From positions 1-23,474 of the forward strand of contig CAAFLY010000312.1 of the NCBI GenBank assembly GCA_900763885.1: a stretch of 23,474 bases of DNA, read 5' to 3'. Position numbers and translations under genes: made by a program. Positions 6,190 to 12,517 of this stretch are shown here, one piece after another. The notes below the pieces were generated by a model. That model saw only the letters and a list, made by a program, of their open reading frames with translations, was not told where the DNA came from and made no database searches. Source of the DNA: Clostridia bacterium (GTDB lineage: Bacteria > Bacillota > Clostridia > Oscillospirales > CAG-272). Every line of letters begins with the position of its first letter. The first letter of the stretch is position 1.

Positions 6190-7647
6190 TTACGCGTTGT
6201 ACTGTGTGGAAGCCGTGGTGCCGACCTCACCGTCGTTCCAGTCGGTGTGGAAGAAGGTGCCGCGCGGGGCGTCTACGCGTTCATAGGTGTGGGCGCCGAA
6301 ATAATCGCGCTGTGCCTGGAGGAGATTTGCCGGCAGCCGTGCGCAGCGATAACCGTCGTAGTAGGCGAGGGCGGAGGTCATCGCGGGCATGGGAATACCG
6401 GCGAGACAAGCGGCGGCGCATACGCGTCTCCAGCCGTCCTGCGCTTCGTCAATGGCAGCGTGGAAGTACGGCGTGGTCAGGAGATTCGTCAGCTCCGGAT
6501 CCGCGTCAAAGGCTTCCTTGATCCTACCGAGGAATACACTGCGGATGATGCAGCCGCCGCGCCACATCAGGGCGATGCCGCCGTAATTCAGATTCCAGCC
6601 GTACGTCTTGGCGGCGGTGCGCATCAGAGTGTAGCCCTGCGCGTAGGATACGATCTTGGACGCGTAGAGCGCGTGCTGCAGATCCGCGAGGAAGGCGGCG
6701 CGGTCTCCCGTGAATTTCGCGGCAGGTCCGGTCAGAATCTTCGACGCGGCCACACGCTCCTCCTTGATCGCACTCAGACAGCGCGCGAATACCGCCTCAC
6801 CGATCAGCGTCAGCGGTACGCCCTCGTCCAGAGCCGCGATGCCCGTCCATTTGCCGGTGCCCTTCTGTCCCGCCGTGTCGAGGATTTTTTCCACAAGCGG
6901 CGTGCCGTCCTCGTCCTTACGCGTGAGAATGTCCGACGTGATCCCGATGAGGTAGCTGTCGAGCACGCCCTCGTTCCAGTCCGCGAAGACCGCGTGCATT
7001 TCGTCCGCCGTCATGCCGAGATAGTCGCGCATGATCTGGTACGCCTCGCAGATGAGCTGCATATCGCCGTATTCGATTCCGTTGTGGACCATCTTCACAA
7101 AGTGACCGGCGCCGCCTTCTCCAACCCAATCGCAGCAGGGGGAGCCGTCGTCCACCTTCGCGCAGATCGCCTGCAGGATCGGCTTGACCTCGGGCCACGC
7201 GGCAGGAGAACCGCCCGGCATCATGGAAGGACCGATGAAGGCACCCTCCGCGCCGCCGGATACGCCCGTGCCGATGTACAGCATTCCCGCAGCCTCGACC
7301 TCCCTGCACCGCCGTGCCGTGTCCGGGAAGTGCGAGTTGCCGCCGTCGATGAGGATGTCGCCCTTGTCGAGAAGCGGTAAGAGCTTGCCGATCGTCTCAT
7401 CCACAGGCGCGCCTGCACGGATCATCATCATGATCTTGCGCGGCCGCTCCACGCTTGCGACCAGCTCCTCAAACGAGTGGCAGCCGATGAAGTTTTTGCC
7501 CTTGCCTCTGCCCTCCATAAATTTGTCCACAATGCCGTCCCAGATGTCGTAGCAGGCAACCGTAAAGCCGTGCCGCTCCATGTTCATCGACAGGTTCTCG
7601 CCCATGACCGCCATGCCGATCATGCCAATATCCGCTTTTTTCTTCAT
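6190..7647 (-). CDS. gnd: 6-phosphogluconate dehydrogenase (decarboxylating)
   Basis: Predicted protein of 485 residues, the usual length of the long-chain bacterial/eukaryotic form. It oxidatively decarboxylates 6-phosphogluconate to ribulose 5-phosphate, reducing NADP+ or NAD+. Visible landmarks are the dinucleotide motif I-G-M-A-V-M-G (9-16), the catalytic pair Lys185 and Asn189 in G-H-F-V-K-M-V-H-N-G, the family signature I-L-D-T-A-G-Q-K-G-T-G-K-W (256-267) and the C-terminal F-G-A-H-T-Y-E-R substrate segment. ATG 7647 has GGAGGG 6 nt upstream and overlaps the upstream PHP gene stop by 4 nt (ATGA), implying translational coupling. Sitting between a LarA-like epimerase and a PfkB kinase, it is more likely part of a gluconate-type catabolic route than a housekeeping pentose-phosphate gene (inference). 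Confidence 0.96.
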   Translation of the reverse strand: MKKKADIGMIGMAVMGENLSMNMERHGFTVACYDIWDGIVDKFMEGRGKGKNFIGCHSFEELVASVERPRKIMMMIRAGAPVDETIGKLLPLLDKGDILIDGGNSHFPDTARRCREVEAAGMLYIGTGVSGGAEGAFIGPSMMPGGSPAAWPEVKPILQAICAKVDDGSPCCDWVGEGGAGHFVKMVHNGIEYGDMQLICEAYQIMRDYLGMTADEMHAVFADWNEGVLDSYLIGITSDILTRKDEDGTPLVEKILDTAGQKGTGKWTGIAALDEGVPLTLIGEAVFARCLSAIKEERVAASKILTGPAAKFTGDRAAFLADLQHALYASKIVSYAQGYTLMRTAAKTYGWNLNYGGIALMWRGGCIIRSVFLGRIKEAFDADPELTNLLTTPYFHAAIDEAQDGWRRVCAAACLAGIPMPAMTSALAYYDGYRCARLPANLLQAQRDYFGAHTYERVDAPRGTFFHTDWNDGEVGTTASTQYNA

Positions 7648-8510
7648 TGATTTTCCCTCCTTGTGTGTGTATCGTTGTGTCGTTTCTTCATTTCCGCGAG
7701 CACCGTGTACGGGATCTCCATGTTCCCCAGTCCGCGCCCGATTGCGATGTGCGGCTTGAAGCTCCCGTGGAAATCCGTGCCGCCGGAGATCGCGAGACCG
7801 TGCTTTTTCGCGAGCGCCCGGTATTTTTCCGCCATATCCGCTGTGTAGTCCGTGTAGTAGCCCTCGATGCCAGATAGCCCCGCCGATGCCAGCCGTGTCA
7901 CGAACGCGTCCAGCTCGTCATCCGGCAGCTTTGTCAGGTGCAGATGCGCGAGATACGCGTCGCCGCCCGCCGAGCGGATCAGGGAGATCGCCTCCTCATC
8001 CGTGATCGCCTGCGTTTCGGAATAACACGGACAACCGACGTTCAGCCATCGGTTGAAGGCGTCGCGGGGACTTGCGGCGTATCCCTTGTCCGTCATGATC
8101 CGGGCAATGTGCGCCCGGCAGAGGACCCCGCCGCCGGCGATCGCGCGTACCTCGTCTATGGATACGTCTATGCCGTGGTCCCGCAGCATCCCACACGTCT
8201 CCGTCAGCCGCTCCACACGAATGGCACGGATCCTGTCGAGTGCCGAGGTGAGCGAGGGTGCGTGCGGATCGATGAAGTAGCCGAGGATGTGCGTTTCCGT
8301 CGCCGATACCGCAGACAGCTCGATCGCCGGGATCACCTCTATACCGAGCTCGCGTCCCGCTGCCATCGCCTCGTCCACGCCGTCCACGGTGTCGTGATCG
8401 GACAGCGCCATCGCCCGCAGACCGGAGGCTTTCGCGTGACGCACCAGCTCCGCGGGGGTCATTGAGCCGTCGGAGGCCGTCGAATGGGTGTGCAGATCAA
8501 TCCTGTCCAT
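7644..8510 (-). CDS. PHP-domain metal phosphoesterase (TrpH/RNase AM-like)
   Basis: Predicted protein of 288 residues. The polymerase-and-histidinol-phosphatase fold is shown by its metal motifs: I-D-L-H-T-H-S (His7, His9) with D-G (Asp14), S-D-H-D-T (Asp38, His39), A-I-E-L-S (Glu64), E-T-H-I-L-G-Y (His74), and the late G-G-T-D-F-H-G. This arrangement fits the YciV/TrpH group, which removes phosphate from nucleoside 3',5'-bisphosphates or trims 5' RNA ends. Its real substrate here is unknown. ATG 8510 is chosen because GAGGG lies 8 nt upstream; the GTG 24 nt earlier has no site. It starts 11 nt after the LarA-like gene and overlaps gnd by 4 nt, so it belongs to the operon, possibly as a phosphatase for an accumulating phospho-intermediate (inference). 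Confidence 0.9.
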   Translation of the reverse strand: MDRIDLHTHSTASDGSMTPAELVRHAKASGLRAMALSDHDTVDGVDEAMAAGRELGIEVIPAIELSAVSATETHILGYFIDPHAPSLTSALDRIRAIRVERLTETCGMLRDHGIDVSIDEVRAIAGGGVLCRAHIARIMTDKGYAASPRDAFNRWLNVGCPCYSETQAITDEEAISLIRSAGGDAYLAHLHLTKLPDDELDAFVTRLASAGLSGIEGYYTDYTADMAEKYRALAKKHGLAISGGTDFHGSFKPHIAIGRGLGNMEIPYTVLAEMKKRHNDTHTRRENQ

Positions 8511-8521
8511 CCGTCCGTCCC

Positions 8522-9769
8522 TCAAAGCGACCACAGACCGAGCGCCGGATTGCTGATATAGAAGATCCGCTCGCCGTCGATTTCATGATAGCCGTCCGTC
8601 AGCACTGCGGGATCGTACTTTTTCGCAGCCTCGGCATAGGGCATATATCCGAAGCATACGCCGCGCACCTCGTCCCCGGTCAGCTGCTCCGTGCAGTAGG
8701 TGATGTGGAATCTGCCGTCGGAGGAGCCGTGGATCAGATGCGCCGCTACCGACAGATTGTCGCGCAGATCGCCGCATTCCGGACGGTCAACCAGCTCCAG
8801 CACCTTTTCCCTGCCGCAGTAGCCGTATTTGCGGATCAGCCGGTCGTTTTCGGGATCCTCGCCGAACTTGTCCACGCCGGGGGCGAGAACGATCAGCTCA
8901 CCGCCGTCCGCGATCGCCATTCTCGTGCGGTAGACCGCCTTGTTGCCGAGCCACGTGCTTTTGAATTCGCGCGGATCGAGATAGACGACCACCTTCTGAA
9001 ACGGCTCGTCCATGTGGATGAGGTTCATCTCCTGGCTCTGCGCGACCGCCTTTTCAAATTCGCGCCGTTCTCTGCCGATATACAGCCCGTGGATGTTCGT
9101 TTTGTCGCCCGTGTTCGTTGTGCAGGTCAGGATGTAGGTCAGCGGAAGCTCGGCGAGAAAATGCGTCTCCGCGTAGTCAAAGACCTTGCGCACCGGGGAG
9201 AAGTCCCTGCCCATGATCCGCTCCATGCCGTAGAAGGCGCCGAGCATATGGGACGCGTTGATCATGGAGGAGCCGCCGCAGCCGACGAAGATGTTTTTCG
9301 AGTAATTCGCCATGCCGACGACCTCATGCGGCACCACCTGTCCGATGGAGAAGATCATGTCGTAGGAGCGGTCGAGGAGACGGCGGTTGACCTCCACGTC
9401 GATGGGCGTTTTCACCAGTCCCTCCGACACCTCCTCCACAAAGGAGCCGGGGACACAGCCGAGCTTTACGACGTCGGTGCGCCAGTTGTGGACGATGAGG
9501 GATTCATACGGCACTCTGCCCTCGAAGAAGGTCTCGCATTCCTCGCGTGTCATCGGCACATGGGTACCGAGCGCGGGCATTACGTCGATCTGACAGTGGT
9601 CTGCGAGCATATCCCAGAGCATCGCCACGATCTTGCCCGCACCGCTGTACATTCTTGTAAAGTCCGGCGGCAGAAGCAGAATTTTCGAGAGCTTTTTTCC
9701 GGCGATCGCCTGTTTCAGGAGAAATCGGATCGAATCGTCGCATAGACCTGTGCGGCATTGGTAATCCAT
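8522..9769 (-). CDS. LarA-like nickel-dependent 2-hydroxyacid racemase/epimerase
   Basis: Predicted protein of 415 residues, the usual size for the LarA (DUF2088) superfamily, whose members use a nickel-pincer nucleotide to invert the C2 hydroxyl of 2-hydroxy acids. Key positions fit: P-D-F-T-R (Asp36, Arg39), A-L-G-T-H (His70), V-H-N-W (His94), and V-P-H-E-V-V-G-M-A-N-Y-S-K, in which His148 and Lys158 are ten residues apart as in LarA (His174/Lys184 of the Lactobacillus enzyme), then N-A-S-H (His174). ATG 9769 has GGAAGGA 7 nt upstream; the longer frame to 9892 is rejected. It heads the operon with PHP, gnd and a sugar kinase. The superfamily includes a D-gluconate 2-epimerase, which would fit the context. 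The cofactor genes larB, larC and larE are not in the window. Confidence 0.85.
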   Translation of the reverse strand: MDYQCRTGLCDDSIRFLLKQAIAGKKLSKILLLPPDFTRMYSGAGKIVAMLWDMLADHCQIDVMPALGTHVPMTREECETFFEGRVPYESLIVHNWRTDVVKLGCVPGSFVEEVSEGLVKTPIDVEVNRRLLDRSYDMIFSIGQVVPHEVVGMANYSKNIFVGCGGSSMINASHMLGAFYGMERIMGRDFSPVRKVFDYAETHFLAELPLTYILTCTTNTGDKTNIHGLYIGRERREFEKAVAQSQEMNLIHMDEPFQKVVVYLDPREFKSTWLGNKAVYRTRMAIADGGELIVLAPGVDKFGEDPENDRLIRKYGYCGREKVLELVDRPECGDLRDNLSVAAHLIHGSSDGRFHITYCTEQLTGDEVRGVCFGYMPYAEAAKKYDPAVLTDGYHEIDGERIFYISNPALGLWSL

Positions 9770-9902
9770 AACGGATCCTTCCTTTCTATATGAGCCGCGG
9801 GGAACGGAGCAAACGGCGCCACGAGGCTGTTTTCCGCGCGAAAAGCGTGAAAAGCGCGCCCGCCAGAGCGTCCTTAGTCCGTACCGCAACACTATTCCAT
9901 CT

Positions 9903-9920
9903 TACGATATAGTTATTGTA
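9903..9920. promoter_or_regulatory. Candidate operator palindrome on the LarA operon promoter
   Basis: TACGATA (9903-9909) and TATTGTA (9914-9920) are inverted arms with one G/T mismatch around a 4-nt spacer. The right arm covers the -10 box of the minus-strand promoter, so a dimeric repressor bound here would block transcription. The regulator is unknown. Confidence 0.4.
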
Positions 9921-9943
9921 TCACTACGCGCGTGGAAAGTCAA
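9915..9943 (-). promoter_or_regulatory. Strong sigma-A-type promoter of the LarA-like operon
   Basis: On the minus strand TTGACT (-35, 9943-9938) and TACAAT (-10, 9920-9915) are separated by exactly 17 nt. Transcription should begin near 9908 and leave a leader of about 140 nt before the start codon at 9769. This is one of the two best promoters in the window. Confidence 0.8.
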
Positions 9944-10018
9944 GATTTTTCGCACATCAAAAGGGTTTTGCGCCGCAAAGGATTTTATATGCGCAAAACC
10001 TGACATCGTGTGAAAATC
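9944..10018. repeat. Long imperfect palindrome between divergent promoters
   Basis: The inner arms GGTTTTGCGC (9964-9973) and GCGCAAAACC (9991-10000) are perfect over 10 bp with a 17-nt loop. The outer arms GATTTTTCGCAC (9944-9955) and GTGTGAAAATC (10008-10018) add about 11 pairs with one bulge. The element could form a 75-nt cruciform or hairpin. It lies outside both transcripts, so it is more likely a protein-binding or mobile palindromic element than a terminator. Confidence 0.6.
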
Positions 10019-10066
10019 CGACAAAGACCGCCCTCTGTCGGGAGAAAAATTCTTACCCTGTACCTC

Positions 10067-10095
10067 TTGACGAAAAACCGGAAATCCGGTATAAT
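10067..10095 (+). promoter_or_regulatory. Purine operon promoter
   Basis: TTGACG (-35, 10067-10072) and a perfect TATAAT (-10, 10090-10095) are separated by 17 nt. The start of transcription should be near 10102, a few bases before the first riboswitch helix. This gives a leader of about 265 nt before purE. Confidence 0.9.
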
Positions 10096-10104
10096 ATAGG
10101 TGTA

Positions 10105-10220
10105 CTCTCCGTGACTGACGGAAAACGGACGAAAGGTCTGTGGCAGGGAACTGCGTGAAGCGGAGAGCTTTGTCGGACCATGTGACGCACAGAATCCGGC
10201 AGCCGTCCGTCTGGGCATTC
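10105..10220 (+). ncRNA. ZTP riboswitch (pfl motif)
   Basis: The conserved elements of the ZTP/ZMP aptamer occur in order. Helix P1 is CTCTCCG (10105-10111) with CGGAGAG (10161-10167). The conserved GTGACTGACGG follows directly (10111-10121), and GGCAGGGAACTGC forms an internal hairpin (10142-10154). A linker stem GTCGGA/TCCGGC follows, then the diagnostic 3' segment CCGTCTGGGCA-like sequence (10207-10217, preceded by GCCGTC). ACGGACG (10125-10131) and CGTCCGT (10204-10210) are also complementary. The RNA senses Z nucleotides (AICAR mono- and triphosphate), which accumulate when 10-formyl-tetrahydrofolate is short, and normally turns genes on. Its place directly after the purine promoter and ahead of an operon encoding the ZMP-consuming enzyme is typical. 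Recognition is by motif, not covariance scoring. Confidence 0.87.
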
Positions 10221-10228
10221 CGTATTTT

Positions 10229-10333
10229 GTAACCGCGCTCTTTTGCGCATTTCGGTATCTGTGATCCCCCGGTGTATCCGGGCAGCTTTGGACGCCAATG
10301 TTCCGGTTACAGGGGAGCGGTATGTCTTTTTTT
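10229..10333 (+). promoter_or_regulatory. Candidate expression platform of the ZTP riboswitch
   Basis: A seven-T run (10327-10333) follows GAGCGGT (10315-10321). GAGCGGT can pair with ACCG-(CG)-CTC at 10232-10240 to give a terminator-like stem. An alternative pairing, GTAACCG (10229-10235) with CGGTTAC (10304-10310), uses some of the same bases and excludes the first. A small hairpin CCCGG/CCGGG (10268-10282) lies inside. This would allow switching between termination and read-through, but the stems are imperfect and the scheme is inferred by eye. Confidence 0.45.
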
Positions 10334-10368
10334 CGTTGAAACACAAAATCGGTTTTTGGAGGATAGAT

Positions 10369-10863
10369 ATGGCGAAGAAGGTAGCGATTCTGATGGGCAG
10401 CGACAGCGATCTTCCGGTGGTGGAGAAGGCGTTTTCCGTGCTGGACGGCTATGGCGTGTCCTATACCGCGAGAGTTCTGTCCGCGCATCGTACCCCGGCG
10501 GAGACCGCGGCATTCGTGGCGGGTCTGGAGTCTGACGGCTATGGCGTCGTCATCGCGGCGGCGGGAATGGCAGCGCATCTGGCGGGTGCCTGTGCCGCCA
10601 ATACGATTCTGCCGGTGATCGGTATTCCGGTAAAGGGCGGTATCCTTGACGGTCTGGACGCGCTTCTGTCCACGGTGCAGATGCCCTCCGGGATCCCTGT
10701 AGCCACGGTCGCCATAAACGGAGCCGCCAACGCAGCCCATCTCGCGTGCCAGATCCTCGCACTGTCGGACGCGGCGCTTGCCGGAAAGATCAGAGAAACG
10801 CGCGCGACGGGTGCGAAAACGGTGCTCGCAAAGGATGAGGCGCTCCAAAATAAGTTAAAATAA
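10369..10863 (+). CDS. purE: PurE, N5-carboxyaminoimidazole ribonucleotide mutase
   Basis: Predicted protein of 164 residues, normal for PurE, which makes 4-carboxy-AIR in de novo purine synthesis. Visible motifs are G-S-D-S-D-L-P (10-16), the active-site S-A-H-R-T-P (38-43), A-A-G-M-A-A-H-L (64-71) at the place of the usual G-G-A-A-H-L, and V-Q-M-P-S-G-I-P-V-A-T-V-A-I (103-116). ATG 10369 has GGAGGA 5 nt upstream; an in-frame start at 10243 is rejected because it lies inside the regulatory leader. It is the first gene of the purine operon and is separated from purF by 160 nt containing a hairpin with a T-run. No purK is in the window, so whether it uses N5-CAIR (class I) or AIR plus CO2 (class II) is open. 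Confidence 0.95.
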   Translation: MAKKVAILMGSDSDLPVVEKAFSVLDGYGVSYTARVLSAHRTPAETAAFVAGLESDGYGVVIAAAGMAAHLAGACAANTILPVIGIPVKGGILDGLDALLSTVQMPSGIPVATVAINGAANAAHLACQILALSDAALAGKIRETRATGAKTVLAKDEALQNKLK

Positions 10864-10869
10864 CAAACG

Positions 10870-10926
10870 ATACGCAGGGTAAGTGCGGCCTTCGACAGGG
10901 AAGGTGCGCCGGCACTGCGTATTTTT
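10870..10926 (+). terminator. Intra-operon terminator or attenuator between purE and purF
   Basis: ATACGCAG (10870-10877) pairs perfectly with CTGCGTAT (10915-10922), followed by a run of five T (10922-10926). The 37-nt loop contains a further CCTTC/GAAGG stem. It starts 6 nt after the purE stop and probably reduces transcription into purF, or a separate purF promoter lies beyond it. Confidence 0.6.
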
Positions 10927-10931
10927 CGCAT

Positions 10932-10965
10932 ACCGATCGGGAGCCCTCGCCGTTTTCCGATCGGT
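10932..10965. repeat. 9-bp inverted repeat upstream of purF
   Basis: ACCGATCGG (10932-10940) and CCGATCGGT (10957-10965) are perfect inverted copies, and each contains the self-complementary CCGATCGG. It could be a leader hairpin or a binding site for a dimeric regulator. It ends 58 nt before the purF start codon. Confidence 0.5.
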
Positions 10966-11023
10966 TCGCGAGTCTGCAACAGCACAAACAACCATCGACA
11001 GCACAAAAAAGGAGAGGATAGCA

Positions 11024-12487
11024 GTGAGTGATTTGAGAGAAGAATGCGGCGTATTCGGCGTGTTCGCACCGGAGGGCGCGCATGTGTCGTCCCTGACCTA
11101 TTACGGACTGTACGCCCTGCAGCATCGCGGTCAGGAAAGCTGCGGGATCGTTGTGAACGACGACGGCGTGTTCCGTTCCTACAAGGACAACGGACTGGTC
11201 AACGATGTGTTCACACCGGCACGGCTGACGGAGCTGGGAGAGGGCAATATGGCGATCGGTCATGTGCGCTACGGCGTGAACAGCACCGGCGACCGGCTCA
11301 ACGCGCAGCCCATCGTCGTCAACCACATCAAGGGACGGATGGCGATCGCGAACAACGGCTCCCTCTGCAATTTCCGCGCCCTGCGGGACGAGCTGGAGCT
11401 GGACGGCGGGATCTTCCACACGACCAGTGACGCGGAGATCATCTCCTACCTCATCACCAAGGAACGTCTGAACGCCAACTCCATCGAGGAGAGCATCAAT
11501 AAAGCCATGGATCGGCTGGTCGGCGCGTATTCCTTCGTCCTTCTTTCCCCGCAGAAGCTCATCGCCGTGAGAGACCCGTACGGCTTCCATCCGCTTTGCT
11601 TCGGAAAACGGGAGGACGGCATTTACGTCGTCGCCTCGGAATCCTGCGCACTGGACGCCGTCGGCGCCACGCTGATCCGCGAGATCGATCCCGGCGAGAT
11701 CCTCATATTCGACAAGGGCGGCATGCGCTCCATCCGTGACCACTGCGGAGAGAAGCCGCACCGCCTCTGCGTATTTGAGCATATCTATTTCGCCCGTCCC
11801 GATTCCGTGATCGAGGGCTGCTCCGTGCATGAGGCAAGACTGCGCGCCGGTATGTATCTCGCGAAAGCGTATCCTGTAGAGGCGGACGTTGTCATCGGCG
11901 TGCCGGATTCGGGACTGGACGCGGCGATCGGCTACGCGAAGGCGTCCGACATCCCCTACGAGGTCGGCTTCATCAAGAATAAGTATATCGGCAGAACCTT
12001 CATCGCTCCCGGTCAGTCGGCGCGTGAAAACCTGGTACGCATCAAGCTGAATCCGATCTCCTCCGTGGTCAAGGGCAAGCGTGTGGTCATGGTGGACGAC
12101 TCCATCGTCCGCGGCACGACCTGTCAGCGCATTGTCGGACTGCTCAGACAGGCGGGAGCGGTCGAGGTGCATATGCGTTCCTCCGCGCCGCCGTTTATCG
12201 ACATCTGCTACTACGGCACGGACATCTCCTCCCGCGACATTTTGATCGCGAACCATCACACGAACGACGAGATCGCGCGGATATTGAACGTGGATTCCCT
12301 CGGATACCTGCCGCTTGCCGATGTGGTCCGCCTGACGGACAATCCGGCCAACGGCTTCTGCTGCGCCTGCTTCACGGGAGACCATCCGACGGAGCATCCG
12401 GACGAGATCATCCGCAGCCGCTACGACACAAAGATCTCCGAATCCAAGCCGCAGTGGACCAAGCGCGAACAGAAAAACAAGGATTAA
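11024..12487 (+). CDS. purF: Amidophosphoribosyltransferase PurF
   Basis: Predicted protein of 487 residues. PurF commits PRPP to purine synthesis by replacing its pyrophosphate with ammonia from glutamine. GTG 11024 is chosen because GGAGAGGA lies 5 nt upstream and because it puts the nucleophile at Cys8 behind a short propeptide (E-E-C-G-V-F-G), as in Bacillus-type enzymes; the longer frame to 10883 runs into the leader. The N-terminal glutaminase is followed by the phosphoribosyltransferase domain with the PRPP loop V-V-M-V-D-D-S-I-V-R-G-T-T (about 354-366). Cysteines in R-L-C-V-F-E (about 249), D-I-C-Y-Y-G (about 395) and F-C-C-A-C-F-T-G (about 445) fit the 4Fe-4S type found in Bacillus. 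It is in the purine operon, 30 nt before purM. Confidence 0.97.
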   Translation: MSDLREECGVFGVFAPEGAHVSSLTYYGLYALQHRGQESCGIVVNDDGVFRSYKDNGLVNDVFTPARLTELGEGNMAIGHVRYGVNSTGDRLNAQPIVVNHIKGRMAIANNGSLCNFRALRDELELDGGIFHTTSDAEIISYLITKERLNANSIEESINKAMDRLVGAYSFVLLSPQKLIAVRDPYGFHPLCFGKREDGIYVVASESCALDAVGATLIREIDPGEILIFDKGGMRSIRDHCGEKPHRLCVFEHIYFARPDSVIEGCSVHEARLRAGMYLAKAYPVEADVVIGVPDSGLDAAIGYAKASDIPYEVGFIKNKYIGRTFIAPGQSARENLVRIKLNPISSVVKGKRVVMVDDSIVRGTTCQRIVGLLRQAGAVEVHMRSSAPPFIDICYYGTDISSRDILIANHHTNDEIARILNVDSLGYLPLADVVRLTDNPANGFCCACFTGDHPTEHPDEIIRSRYDTKISESKPQWTKREQKNKD

Positions 12488-12517
12488 GGACGATAGAAGC
12501 TATAGGAGGCACAATAG

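Larger units (their letters stand above)
9770..10368. other. Divergent control region between the LarA-like and purine operons
   Basis: This 599-nt gene-free stretch holds, from left to right, a 140-nt leader of the minus-strand operon, its promoter with an overlapping palindrome, a long imperfect palindrome, the purine promoter, a ZTP riboswitch and its downstream platform. I see no convincing small protein here. Confidence 0.8.

Noticed and set aside
8462..9745. A 427-codon plus-strand frame over the LarA-like gene
   Set aside because: Antisense shadow; the minus-strand frame carries all catalytic motifs of the LarA superfamily.
9770..9892. N-terminal extension of the LarA-like protein
   Set aside because: Arg-rich, without homologous motif, and the strong GGAAGGA precedes the ATG at 9769.
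10243..10368. N-terminal extension of purE
   Set aside because: It lies inside the riboswitch leader and adds residues not found in PurE; the GGAGGA before 10369 defines the start.
10102..10368. Purine (guanine/adenine) or PRPP riboswitch upstream of purE
   Set aside because: The conserved core sequences of those aptamers are absent, while the ZTP motif blocks are present in order.
10790..12397. A 535-codon open frame antisense to purF
   Set aside because: Shadow frame over a clear purF; low-complexity Asp/Val/Arg/His-rich translation and no start signals.
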